DNA from: Amycolatopsis sp. NBRC 101858 | GTDB taxonomy: Bacteria > Actinomycetota > Actinomycetes > Mycobacteriales > Pseudonocardiaceae | Reading direction: 5' to 3' | Assembly (NCBI RefSeq): GCF_030269325.1 | Contig: NZ_BSTD01000006.1 | Span: 744,001-808,000, forward strand | Length of the DNA stretch: 64,000 nucleotides | Shown: in pieces, positions 38,349 to 46,533 of the stretch | Numbering within the stretch: the first letter of the stretch is position 1 | Layout of the letters: each line of letters begins with the position of its first letter | The notes under the pieces: generated by a model | Databases searched by the model: none | Told to the model about the DNA's origin: nothing | Seen by the model: only the letters and a program-made list of their open reading frames with translations | Made by a program: the position numbers and the translations under genes

Positions 38349-40544
38349 GTGGCGACCTTCCTGTACCGGCTCGGCCGGTTGTCCTTCCGACGGCGGGCGC
38401 TGGTCGCCGCCGTCTGGGCGGCCGTCCTCGTGGCGCTCGGGCTGGGCGCCCTCACGCTGTCCGGCCAGCTGTCGAACTCGGTGACGATCCCCGGCACCGA
38501 GTCGCAGCGGGCGATCGACCAGCTGACCGCGAAGTTCCCGCAGGCCAACGCCGGGGGCGCCACCGCACGCGTCGTCATCGAGGCGCCCGCCGGCACCTCC
38601 GTGACCGACGCGAAGGGCAAGGCCGCCGTCGAGTCCCTGGTCGGGCAGCTGAAGACGGCGCCGAAGGTCGCGGTCGTCGTGGACCCGTTCCAGGCGCAGT
38701 CGATCTCCCCCGACAAGCGTGTCGCCCTCGCCCAGGTCAGCTACGGCGCGAAGGCGTACGAACTCACCGACAGTGACCGCCAGGCGCTGCTCGACGCCGC
38801 GAACGCCACTCGCGACGCCGGGTTCACCGTCGAGTTCGGCGGCGACGCCGTGCAGGGCATCCCCGAAACCGGCGCGACCGAGGGCCTGGGTGTCGCGGTC
38901 GCCGCCGTCGTGCTGATCATCACCTTCGGCTCGCTGATCGCCGCCGGGATCCCGCTGCTCACCGCGTTGATCGGCGTCGGCACCGGGATGGGCGGCATCT
39001 TCCTCGCTTCCGGGTTCCTCGAGCTGAACTCGAACACGCCGATCCTGGCGCTGATGATCGGGCTCGCCGTCGGCATCGACTACGCGCTGTTCATCGTGTC
39101 GCGCTACCGGCACGAACTCAGCCTCGGCCGCGACCCCGAAGAAGCCGCGGGCCGCGCCACCGGCACCGCCGGCTCGGCCGTGGTGTTCGCCGGGCTGACC
39201 GTGATCATCGCGCTGGCCGGCCTGACCGTCATCGGCATCCCGTTCCTCGGCCAGATGGGTGTCGCCGCGGCCGTGACCGTCGCGGTCGCCGTGGTCATCG
39301 CCCTGACGCTGCTGCCCGCGATCCTCGGCTTCGCCGGCGCCCGGGTCGCCGGCGAGCGGATCCGCCTGCGCCGCAAGCCGGTCGAAACGACGCACGGCGA
39401 GCGCTGGGCGCGGTTCGTCGCGCGCCACCGGTGGCCGGTGCTGCTCGTCGCGGTGGCCGGGATGGCCGTCGTCGCGCTGCCCGCCCTCGGCATGCAGCTC
39501 GGCCTGCCCAACGACGCCACCGCCGCACCGGAGTCCACGCAGCACAAGGCGTACGAGATCGCCAGCCGCAGCTTCGGCGAGGGCTCGAACGGGCCGCTGC
39601 TGGTCGTCGTCGACACCGGCGCGAGCACCAACCGCCAGGCCGCGCTCGGCCAGGCTGCGGCCGACATCCAGAAGCTGCCCGACGTCGCCGCCGTCACCCC
39701 GGCGCGGGTCAACCAGACCGGGGACACGGCGTTGCTGACGGTGATCCCCCAGAGCGGGCCGAGCAGTACCCGGACCGAAGACCTGGTCGCCGCGATCCGC
39801 GCCGAGTCCGGCGTGCTGGAGAACGCGACCGGCGCGAAGCTGGCCGTCACCGGGCAGACCGCGGCGAACATCGACGTCTCGGAGAAGCTGTCCGACGCGA
39901 TGCTGCCCTACCTCGGCCTGATCGTCGGGCTGGCGTTCATCCTGCTGATGCTGGTGTTCCGCTCGGTCGTGGTGCCGCTGAAGGCGACGATCGGCTTCCT
40001 CGGCTCGGTCGCGGCGACGTTCGGCGCGGTGGTCGCGGTGTTCCAGTGGGGCTGGCTGACGGATCTGCTCGGCGTCGAGTCGACCGGGCCGATCATGAGC
40101 ATGCTGCCGATCCTGCTCATCGGTGTCCTCTTCGGACTCGCGATGGACTACCAGGTGTTCCTGGTGACGCGGATGCGCGAGGAGCACGTCCACGGCGCGG
40201 AGCCCCAGGAGGCGATGGTGACGGGCTTCCGCCACGGCGCGCGCGTGGTTGTCGCGGCGGCGTTGATCATGATCAGCGTGTTCGCCGGGTTCGTGCTGGC
40301 GGAGTCGACGCTGATCCAGTCGATCGGCTTCGCGCTGGCGTTCGGCGTGCTGGTGGACGCGTTCGTGGTCCGCATGACGCTGGTGCCGGCGGTGATGTCC
40401 CTGCTCGGCCGCGGCGCGTGGTGGCTGCCGAAGTGGCTGGACCGGATCCTGCCGGACGTCGACGTCGAGGGCGAGAAGCTGACGAAGCACCTGGACGCTG
40501 CGCCGGACGACGACGAGCGAGAGCTGGTCGGCGCGAGCCGCTGA
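38349..40544 (+). CDS. MMPL-family (RND) membrane transporter
   Basis: A 731-residue exporter with two repeats of a helix, a large extracytoplasmic domain and five helices. Each repeat has the proton-relay Asp-Tyr pair: LAVGIDYALFIVSRYRHEL in the first and LLFGLAMDYQVFLVTRMREE-like residues in the second. LTGWRARF-type lipid exporters of mycobacteria share this layout; the cargo here is unknown. GTG 38349 with a GGAG site 8 bp upstream. Divergent from its probable TetR repressor and followed by a strong terminator. Confidence 0.93.
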   Translation: MATFLYRLGRLSFRRRALVAAVWAAVLVALGLGALTLSGQLSNSVTIPGTESQRAIDQLTAKFPQANAGGATARVVIEAPAGTSVTDAKGKAAVESLVGQLKTAPKVAVVVDPFQAQSISPDKRVALAQVSYGAKAYELTDSDRQALLDAANATRDAGFTVEFGGDAVQGIPETGATEGLGVAVAAVVLIITFGSLIAAGIPLLTALIGVGTGMGGIFLASGFLELNSNTPILALMIGLAVGIDYALFIVSRYRHELSLGRDPEEAAGRATGTAGSAVVFAGLTVIIALAGLTVIGIPFLGQMGVAAAVTVAVAVVIALTLLPAILGFAGARVAGERIRLRRKPVETTHGERWARFVARHRWPVLLVAVAGMAVVALPALGMQLGLPNDATAAPESTQHKAYEIASRSFGEGSNGPLLVVVDTGASTNRQAALGQAAADIQKLPDVAAVTPARVNQTGDTALLTVIPQSGPSSTRTEDLVAAIRAESGVLENATGAKLAVTGQTAANIDVSEKLSDAMLPYLGLIVGLAFILLMLVFRSVVVPLKATIGFLGSVAATFGAVVAVFQWGWLTDLLGVESTGPIMSMLPILLIGVLFGLAMDYQVFLVTRMREEHVHGAEPQEAMVTGFRHGARVVVAAALIMISVFAGFVLAESTLIQSIGFALAFGVLVDAFVVRMTLVPAVMSLLGRGAWWLPKWLDRILPDVDVEGEKLTKHLDAAPDDDERELVGASR

Positions 40545-40549
40545 ACGAA

Positions 40550-40589
40550 CACGGAGAAGGCCCCCTCACCCGAGGGGGCCTTCTCCGTG
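40550..40589 (+). terminator. Transcription terminator after the MMPL gene
   Basis: Arms CACGGAGAAGGCCCCCTC (40550-40567) and its exact inverted copy (40572-40589) around a 4-base loop ACCC give an 18-bp perfect stem. The T tract after it is weak, as is usual in high-GC genomes. It begins 5 bp after the MMPL stop codon. Confidence 0.85.
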
Positions 40590-40638
40590 TACTCGCTGGG
40601 GGCTTTCCGAGAAGGTGGTTCGAGGGGGTGATGCGGAC

Positions 40639-41112
40639 ATGACGTCCGACCCGGGCCACCGGCTCCTGGACTTTCTTCGCGACCTCCGGGCAGCCACTGC
40701 GTGGCAGGTGGTCACCGAGGACACCGGCACGGGGTCGAAGTGGCAGCTCGGCGGAGTGACGTGGCGGGCGACCGTGCTCGTCGAGCGGCGCTGGCTCGGG
40801 CTGCAGTTCGAAGCGTGGGAACCGGTCACCGGTCGGCGCGCCACCTACGACATCGACACCGACCTCTACGACATCTCGCGAGACGCGCACCGCGAATTCG
40901 CCGAGGAGATCGAACGCGACATCATCGAATTCCTCGGCAACCTGAAGAAGGGGCTCGTCGGGCGCGGGACCGACGGGGCCAAGTTCGTGCTCGTCTTCCC
41001 GCTGGACGGGTCCTTCGTCCGGGTCGTCCAGGGCCGCTTCGCGACCAGCGCGTCCACACACGCCGATCTCGCCGCGGCCCTGGCCGGCGGTGGGCACGTC
41101 CCGGTGGCGTGA
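40639..41112 (+). CDS. Hypothetical protein, 157 residues
   Basis: ATG 40639 starts a soluble alpha/beta protein of unknown family. RLLDFLRDLRAATAWQVVTE is helical at the N-terminus, a strand-rich centre (KWQLGGVTWRATVLVERRWL) follows, then an acidic helix (REFAEEIERDIIEFLGNLKKGLVG) and a last strand with AKFVLVFPLDGSFVRVVQG. GAGGGGG lies about 10 bp before the ATG. It sits between the MMPL terminator and the his genes and is convergent with the latter. No function is suggested. Confidence 0.6.
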   Translation: MTSDPGHRLLDFLRDLRAATAWQVVTEDTGTGSKWQLGGVTWRATVLVERRWLGLQFEAWEPVTGRRATYDIDTDLYDISRDAHREFAEEIERDIIEFLGNLKKGLVGRGTDGAKFVLVFPLDGSFVRVVQGRFATSASTHADLAAALAGGGHVPVA

Positions 41113-41124
41113 ACGGGCCCGAAG

Positions 41125-41283
41125 TCAGCTGGCGAACCAGAAGACCGCGCCGCCGATGGCGAGCAGGGCCGCGACTCCGAGCACTCCCGCCATGAACTTG
41201 GCCGTCTTCCAGGTCGAATACACCCCGCCCACCAGGAAGCCTCCGAGGGCCAGCAGCAGGACTCCGACGACTTCCTTGCTCAC
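41125..41283 (-). CDS. 52-residue membrane protein coupled to hisB
   Basis: GTG at 41283 overlaps the hisB stop (GTGA). The protein has two helices (VVGVLLLALGGFLVGGVYST and AGVLGVAALLAIGGAVFWFA) with a short basic loop (WKTAK). Too small for most gene callers, but the coupling and two-helix pattern make it credible. Function unknown; a phage-type or stress-related small membrane protein cannot be ruled out. Confidence 0.7.
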   Translation of the reverse strand: MSKEVVGVLLLALGGFLVGGVYSTWKTAKFMAGVLGVAALLAIGGAVFWFAS

Positions 41284-41879
41284 AGAACGCCCTTCGTGGA
41301 AGGAATGCCGCCCGCGCGCGGGTCCGGCTCCGTTGCCGCGCGCAACGCCCGGGCCACCGCCTTGTACTCCGCCTCCGCGATGTGGTGCGGGTCGCGGCCG
41401 TGGATCACCCGCACGTGCAACGCGATCTGCGCGTGGAACGACAGCGAGTCGAACACGTGGCGCGTCAGCACGAACGGGTAGTTGCCGCCGATCGTGAACG
41501 CGTTGAACTGCTCCGGCTCGCCCACGTGCACGCAGTACGGGCGCCCCGACACGTCGATCGCCGCGTGGGCCAGGGTTTCGTCCATCGGGATCCACGCGTC
41601 GCCGAAGCGGCGGATGCCGCTCTTGTCGCCCAGGGCCTGGCGGATCGCCTGCCCCAGCACGATCGCCGTGTCCTCCACCGTGTGGTGCGCGTCGATGTGG
41701 GTGTCGCCGGTCGCCTCGACCTTGAGGTCCAGGGAACCGTGGACGCCGAACGCCGTCAGCATGTGGTCGTAGAACGGCACGCCCGTCGAGATCTCCACCT
41801 CGCCCGTGCCGTCGAGGTCCAGCTGCACGGAGATCGAGGACTCCTTGGTGGTCCGTTCGACCTTGCCGATGCGGGTCAT
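41280..41879 (-). CDS. hisB: Imidazoleglycerol-phosphate dehydratase
   Basis: Dehydrates imidazole glycerol phosphate to imidazole acetol phosphate. At 199 residues it is the stand-alone form. Histidine-rich metal motifs are present twice: DAHHTVEDTAIVLGQA and DPHHIAEAEYKAVARALR, together with VPFYDHMLTAFGVHG. ATG at 41879 overlaps the hisC stop (ATGA). Confidence 0.98.
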   Translation of the reverse strand: MTRIGKVERTTKESSISVQLDLDGTGEVEISTGVPFYDHMLTAFGVHGSLDLKVEATGDTHIDAHHTVEDTAIVLGQAIRQALGDKSGIRRFGDAWIPMDETLAHAAIDVSGRPYCVHVGEPEQFNAFTIGGNYPFVLTRHVFDSLSFHAQIALHVRVIHGRDPHHIAEAEYKAVARALRAATEPDPRAGGIPSTKGVL

Positions 41880-42976
41880 CGGGAAACTTCCTTACTCGCC
41901 TCGAGGAAGGCGTCGTTCTCTTCCGGCGTGCCGATGCTGACGCGCAGGTGTCCGTCGATGCCGGGCTCGCGGATCAGCACACCCTTGTCCAAATAGGACT
42001 GCCAAGCCGCGTGCGGGTCGCTGAACCGTCCGAAGAGGACGAAGTTCGAGTCGCTCGGCACCGGGTCGTAACCCAGCCCCGCCAACGCCTCCACGACGCG
42101 GTCGCGTTCCGCCGCCAGCTTGTGCACACTGTCCAAAGTGGCGTCCGCGTGCCGCAGTGCCGCCCGCGCCGCCGCCTGCGTGAGCCGCGAGAGGTGGTAC
42201 GGCAGCCGCACCAGCTGCAGCGCGTCGACGACCGCCGGGGCCGCCGCCAGGTAGCCCAGCCGCCCGCCCGCGAAGGCGAACGCCTTGCTCATGGTGCGGG
42301 AGACGATCAACGAAGCCGGGTAGTCGGCCAGCAGCCCGACCGCGCTCGGCTGCGACGAAAACTCCGCGTACGCCTCGTCGACGACCACGATGCCGGTGGC
42401 CGCGTCCAGGATCGCGCGCAGCTCGTCGAGCGGGATCGAGCCGCCCGTCGGGTTGTTCGGGCTGGTGACGAACACGATGTCCGGCCGCTTTTCCGCAATG
42501 AGCACGGCCGCCGCGGCCGTGTCGAGCGTGAAGTCCGCGCGGCGCGGTGCCGGGACCCACTCGGTGCGCGTGCCCGACGCGATGATCGGGTGCATCGAGT
42601 ACGACGGCTCGAAGCCGAGCGCGCTGCGCCCGGGACCGCCGAACGCCTGCAGGATCTGCTGCAGCACCTCGTTGGACCCGTTGGCGGCCCAGACGTTCGC
42701 CTCCGACAGCACCACCCGCGTCGACACGCTCAGGTAGTCGGCCAGGTCCTGCCGCAGCGCCACGGCGTCACGGTCGGGGTAGCGGTGCAGTTCCGCAGCC
42801 TCGAGACGGACTGCCTCGGCCACGTCCGCGACCAGCTCGGGCGGCGGCGGGTACGGGTTCTCGTTGGTGTTGAGCCGGACCGGGACGTCGAGCTGCGGCG
42901 CGCCGTACGGGGTCTTGCCGCGCAGGTCGTCCCGCAGCGGCAGCTGCTCCAGGGTGACTTCTTCGCCGATGGTCAT
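41876..42976 (-). CDS. hisC: Histidinol-phosphate aminotransferase
   Basis: PLP-dependent transfer of an amino group from glutamate to imidazole acetol phosphate. The 366-residue fold-type I enzyme has LNTNENPYPPPPEL, SPNNPTGGSIPLDEL, the VVVDEAYAEFS strand, and the PLP lysine in SRTMSKAFAFAGGRLGYL. ATG at 42976 overlaps the hisD stop, and its own stop overlaps hisB. Confidence 0.97.
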   Translation of the reverse strand: MTIGEEVTLEQLPLRDDLRGKTPYGAPQLDVPVRLNTNENPYPPPPELVADVAEAVRLEAAELHRYPDRDAVALRQDLADYLSVSTRVVLSEANVWAANGSNEVLQQILQAFGGPGRSALGFEPSYSMHPIIASGTRTEWVPAPRRADFTLDTAAAAVLIAEKRPDIVFVTSPNNPTGGSIPLDELRAILDAATGIVVVDEAYAEFSSQPSAVGLLADYPASLIVSRTMSKAFAFAGGRLGYLAAAPAVVDALQLVRLPYHLSRLTQAAARAALRHADATLDSVHKLAAERDRVVEALAGLGYDPVPSDSNFVLFGRFSDPHAAWQSYLDKGVLIREPGIDGHLRVSIGTPEENDAFLEASKEVSR

Positions 42977-44298
42977 CGGACCGAACCTCCGAAGCGCGCG
43001 GCGACGGCCTCGCCGTGTGCGGGCAGGTCCTCGGCGTCGGCCAGCGCGACGACGCGGCCGGCGACCTCGCGCAGCGCGTCCTCGCTGTAGTCCACGACGT
43101 GGATGCCCTTGAGGAAGCTCTGCACGGACAGGCCCGAGGAGTGGCGGGCGAACCCGCCGGTGGGCAGGACGTGGTTGGACCCGGCGCAGTAGTCGCCGAG
43201 CGACACCGGGGCGTACGCGCCGACGAAGATCGCGCCCGCGTTGCGGACCCGGGCGGCGACCGCGCGCGCGTCGGCCGTCTGGATCTCCAGGTGCTCGGCG
43301 GCGTAGGCGTCGACGACGCGCAGCCCGTCGTCCACTGTGGACACCAGGATGACGCCGGACTGCTTGCCGCCCAGCGCTTCGGCGACGCGCTCGGAGTGCT
43401 TGGTCGCCGCGACGCGGTTCACCAGGTCCTTGTCGACGGCGTCGGCCAGCTCGACCGAAGTCGTCACCAGCACGCTCGCCGCCAGCGGGTCGTGCTCGGC
43501 CTGGCTGATCAGGTCGGCGGCGACGTGCACCGGGTCGGCCGTCTCGTCGGCGAGGATCGCGATCTCGGTGGGGCCGGCCTCGGCGTCGATGCCGATCAGG
43601 CCGCGCAGGAGCCGCTTGGCCGCGGTGAGGTAGATGTTGCCCGGCCCGGTGACGACGTCGACCGGGGCGAGCTCGGCGCCGTCGGTGTCCGTGCCGCCGT
43701 ACGCCAGCAGCGCGACGGCCTGCGCGCCGCCGGCCGCCCACACCTCGTCGACGCCGAGGAGCTCGGCCGCGGCGAGGATGGTCGGGTGCGGCAGGCCGTC
43801 GAACGCGGCCTGCGGCGGCGAGCAGACGACCAGCGAGCCGACGCCGGCGATCTGCGCCGGGACGACGTTCATCACCACGGTCGAGGGGTACACGGCCAGC
43901 CCGCCCGGGGCGTAGAGCCCGACGCGCTCGACCGGCACCCACTTCTCGGTGACCGTGCCGCCGTCGACGACGGTGGTCGTGACGTCGGTGCGGCGCTGCT
44001 CGGCGTGCACCTTGCGGGCCCGGGCGATCGACTCCTCCAGCGCGGCGCGCACGGCCGGGTCCAGCTGCTGCAGAGCCTGCGTCAACGAAGCGCGCGGCAC
44101 CCGCACCGACGCCGGGCGGACCTTGTCGAACTTCTCGGTGTACTCGAGGACCGCTTCGACACCGCGGTCGCGGACCGCCTCGACCACCGGGCGCACGTGG
44201 TGCAGCGCCGCGTCCACGTCGTATTCGGCACGCGGCAGCGTGGCGCGCAGTTCGGCGGCGGTCGGGACCTGCCCGCGCAGGTCGGTGCGGTTCAACAT
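42973..44298 (-). CDS. hisD: Histidinol dehydrogenase
   Basis: Oxidises histidinol to histidine in two NAD-dependent steps. The 441-residue zinc enzyme has VGLYAPGGLAVYPSTVVMNV, VTGPGNIYLTAAKRLL, ISQAEHDPLAASVLVTTS with the catalytic Glu-His, and LGDYCAGSNHVLPTGGFARH. ATG 44298 is chosen over an upstream in-frame ATG since it starts the conserved MLNRTDLRG. It is the first gene of a coupled hisD-hisC-hisB-membrane-protein operon. Confidence 0.97.
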   Translation of the reverse strand: MLNRTDLRGQVPTAAELRATLPRAEYDVDAALHHVRPVVEAVRDRGVEAVLEYTEKFDKVRPASVRVPRASLTQALQQLDPAVRAALEESIARARKVHAEQRRTDVTTTVVDGGTVTEKWVPVERVGLYAPGGLAVYPSTVVMNVVPAQIAGVGSLVVCSPPQAAFDGLPHPTILAAAELLGVDEVWAAGGAQAVALLAYGGTDTDGAELAPVDVVTGPGNIYLTAAKRLLRGLIGIDAEAGPTEIAILADETADPVHVAADLISQAEHDPLAASVLVTTSVELADAVDKDLVNRVAATKHSERVAEALGGKQSGVILVSTVDDGLRVVDAYAAEHLEIQTADARAVAARVRNAGAIFVGAYAPVSLGDYCAGSNHVLPTGGFARHSSGLSVQSFLKGIHVVDYSEDALREVAGRVVALADAEDLPAHGEAVAARFGGSVR

Positions 44299-44381
44299 GC
44301 CCCCAGGGTACGAGGTCACGCCGAGCGGGTTTTCAGCGATACTCCCCGGTGACGGCAGATCCCAGCATTCAGGAGGCAGCG

Positions 44382-45173
44382 GTGGCGCGAATCGCGTTGT
44401 GCCAGGTCAACTCGGGTGACGACCCGGAGGCGAACCTGAAGCTGATTCGCTCCGGCGTCGAGGCCGCGGTGGCGGACGGCGCGCGGATCGTCGTGTTCCC
44501 CGAAGCGGCCATGGCGCGCTTCGGACGGCCGCTGGACGGGGTCGCCGAGCCGCTGGACGGGCCGTGGGCGTCGGCGGTCGCGGCGATCGCGGCCGAGCAC
44601 GACGTGGTGGTCGTCGCCGGGATGTTCACCCCGGCGGACGGGCGGGTGCGCAACACCCTGCTGGTCACCGGCGGCGGGCACCACCGCGGCTACGACAAGA
44701 TCCACCTCTACGACGCGTTCGGCTTCGCGGAGTCCGACACGGTCGCACCGGGCACGACGCCGGTGACGTTCGAGCTGGACGGCGTCGTGTTCGGCGTCGC
44801 GACGTGTTACGACGTGCGCTTCCCGGAGCTGTTCCGGGCGCTGGCCGACGACGGTGCCGACGTCGTGCTGCTGCCGGCGTCCTGGGGCGCCGGAGAGGGC
44901 AAGCGCGAGCAGTGGGAGGTGCTGGTGCGGGCCCGCGCGCTCGACTCGGGCTGCTGGGTCCTGGCGTGCGGCCAGGCCGACCCGGCGGCGACGGGCCTCA
45001 CGGTGAACCCGAAGGCGCCGACGGGCATCGGGTACTCCCTGGCCGCGGACGGCTTCGGCCGGGTCGTGGCCCAGGCCGGTCCCGCTCCGGAGACCCTGCT
45101 GGTGGACGTGGACCCGGCGGTGTCGGCCAAGGCCCGCACGGCGACGGGGGCCCTGGCCAATCGCCGTCTCTAG
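44382..45173 (+). CDS. Nitrilase-superfamily carbon-nitrogen hydrolase
   Basis: A 263-residue amidase with the complete Glu-Lys-Cys triad: E41 in VFPEAAMARF, K106 in GYDKIHLYDAFGF and C142 in VATCYDVRFPELFRALA. The closest enzyme types are Nit1/Nit2 omega-amidases and deaminated-glutathione amidase; the last is an inference from the short KIHLYDAFGF segment. GTG 44382 is set by a perfect AGGAGG 5 bp upstream. Divergent from hisD, and its stop overlaps the end of the response regulator gene. Confidence 0.9.
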   Translation: MARIALCQVNSGDDPEANLKLIRSGVEAAVADGARIVVFPEAAMARFGRPLDGVAEPLDGPWASAVAAIAAEHDVVVVAGMFTPADGRVRNTLLVTGGGHHRGYDKIHLYDAFGFAESDTVAPGTTPVTFELDGVVFGVATCYDVRFPELFRALADDGADVVLLPASWGAGEGKREQWEVLVRARALDSGCWVLACGQADPAATGLTVNPKAPTGIGYSLAADGFGRVVAQAGPAPETLLVDVDPAVSAKARTATGALANRRL

Positions 45174-45826
45174 CGGAGCAGGCCTTCGCGGATGGCGACG
45201 CGCACGAAGCCCGCGCGGCGCCGTTCGCCGGTCTTGTCGCGGATCCGGTCGAGGTAGGACCGGACCGTGCGGACGCTGATGTTGAGGATCTCCGCCACGT
45301 CGACGTCGCGCTCCCCCGCCGCCACCAGCCGGAGCACCTGCTTCTCGCGCTCCGACAGCACGATCTTCGGGCCCGCGTGCCGCTCTTCGCTGTCCTGGAT
45401 GATCATCCCGGCCAGCGTCGGCGACACGTACGCGTTGTCGTCGGCGATCGTGCGGATCGCGCGCAGGAGCTCGTCGCCGTCGACGTCCTTCGACAGGAAG
45501 CCCTTCGCGCCCGCCTGCATCGCCCCGAGCACCTCCGGCTGCTCCGCGTGCGCGGACACCACCAGCACCTTGTGCCCCATCTGCCCCACTTCCAGGACCG
45601 CGGCCGCGTCCTGGACGCCCCGGAGCTTCAGGTCGAGGACCACGACGCTGCCCGCCGGCTGGTCCTGGACCGCGAACCGGGCCACCGAGTCGGCGACCGC
45701 GCCGAGCTCGATGTCCGGGGCCTCGGTGAGCACGCGGGTCAGCGCGTACCGGTAGAGCGGGTGGTCCTCGATGACCCCGACGTGGATCCGCCGGGGCGCC
45801 TTGACCGTCTGGTCGTCGTCGCTCAT
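45170..45826 (-). CDS. NarL/LuxR-type response regulator, second of a tandem pair
   Basis: A 218-residue regulator. The receiver domain has the acidic pocket (VIEDHPLYR) and the phospho-acceptor D65 in VVVLDLKLRG, with the conserved Lys in FLSKDV; the DNA-binding part is LSEREKQVLRLVAAGERDVD ... NISVRTVRSYLDRIRDKTGE. It is a close paralogue of the upstream gene. ATG 45826 overlaps that gene's stop (ATGA). No histidine kinase is nearby. The pair is coupled to eccB, so a role in controlling the secretion locus is likely. Confidence 0.92.
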   Translation of the reverse strand: MSDDDQTVKAPRRIHVGVIEDHPLYRYALTRVLTEAPDIELGAVADSVARFAVQDQPAGSVVVLDLKLRGVQDAAAVLEVGQMGHKVLVVSAHAEQPEVLGAMQAGAKGFLSKDVDGDELLRAIRTIADDNAYVSPTLAGMIIQDSEERHAGPKIVLSEREKQVLRLVAAGERDVDVAEILNISVRTVRSYLDRIRDKTGERRRAGFVRVAIREGLLR

Positions 45827-46533
45827 TTGCGGCCGCCGCGCCGCGGGCCGGAGCCGCCGATCAGGCCGCGCCGGATGGCTTCCTTGACCAGGCCGGGCCG
45901 GCGGCGTTCGCCGGTCTTGTCGCGGATGCGGTCCAGGTAGCCCCGCACGGTCCGGACGCCGATGCCGAGGATCAGCGCGATGTCGACGTCGCGCTCCCCC
46001 GCCGCCACCAGCCGCAGCACCTGTTCCTCCCGCGGCGACAGCTCGACGTCGGCCGAGACCGCCGGCCGGTCCGCGTTGTCCTTCATGATCATCCCGGCGA
46101 CCACCGCGGAGACGTACGCACCGCCGTCGGCCACCGTCTTGATCGCGATCAGCAGCTCCTCCGCGTCGACGTCCTTGGAGAGGAAGCCGCGCGCCCCCGC
46201 GGCGATCGCCCCCAGCACGACTTCGGGCTCCGCCTGCGCGGAGACCACGAGCACGTGGTGCCCGAGCTCGCAGACCTCCAGGACCGCCGCCGCCCCGGCG
46301 ACGCCGGGCAGGCCCAGGTCCAGCAGCACCACGCTGCCCGGTGGCTGCCGGTGGACGTGGAACCGCGCCACCGAGTCGACCACCGCCCCGAGCTCGATGA
46401 ACTCGGCTTCGGCCAGCACCCGCTCCACCGAAACGCGGTACAGCGGGTGGTCTTCGATGACCGCGACCCGGACGCGGCCGGAGTCCAGGTCGTCTTCTGC
46501 CGAGCGCTCTTGTGTCATGTGCACGACTTTCAC
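45823..46533 (-). CDS. NarL/LuxR-type response regulator, first of a tandem pair
   Basis: A 236-residue receiver plus LuxR-HTH protein. VRVAVIEDHPLYRVSVERVL gives the acidic pocket, SVVLLDLGLPGVAG the phospho-acceptor Asp, FLSKDVDAEELL the conserved Lys, and LSPREEQVLRLVAAGERDVD the HTH domain; a basic tail (GPRRGGRK) ends the protein. The GTG at 46533 overlaps the eccB stop (GTGA) in the style of this genome; ATG 46518 is the alternative. Tandem duplication with the next gene is evident from nearly identical HTH domains. Confidence 0.9.
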   Translation of the reverse strand: MKVVHMTQERSAEDDLDSGRVRVAVIEDHPLYRVSVERVLAEAEFIELGAVVDSVARFHVHRQPPGSVVLLDLGLPGVAGAAAVLEVCELGHHVLVVSAQAEPEVVLGAIAAGARGFLSKDVDAEELLIAIKTVADGGAYVSAVVAGMIMKDNADRPAVSADVELSPREEQVLRLVAAGERDVDIALILGIGVRTVRGYLDRIRDKTGERRRPGLVKEAIRRGLIGGSGPRRGGRK

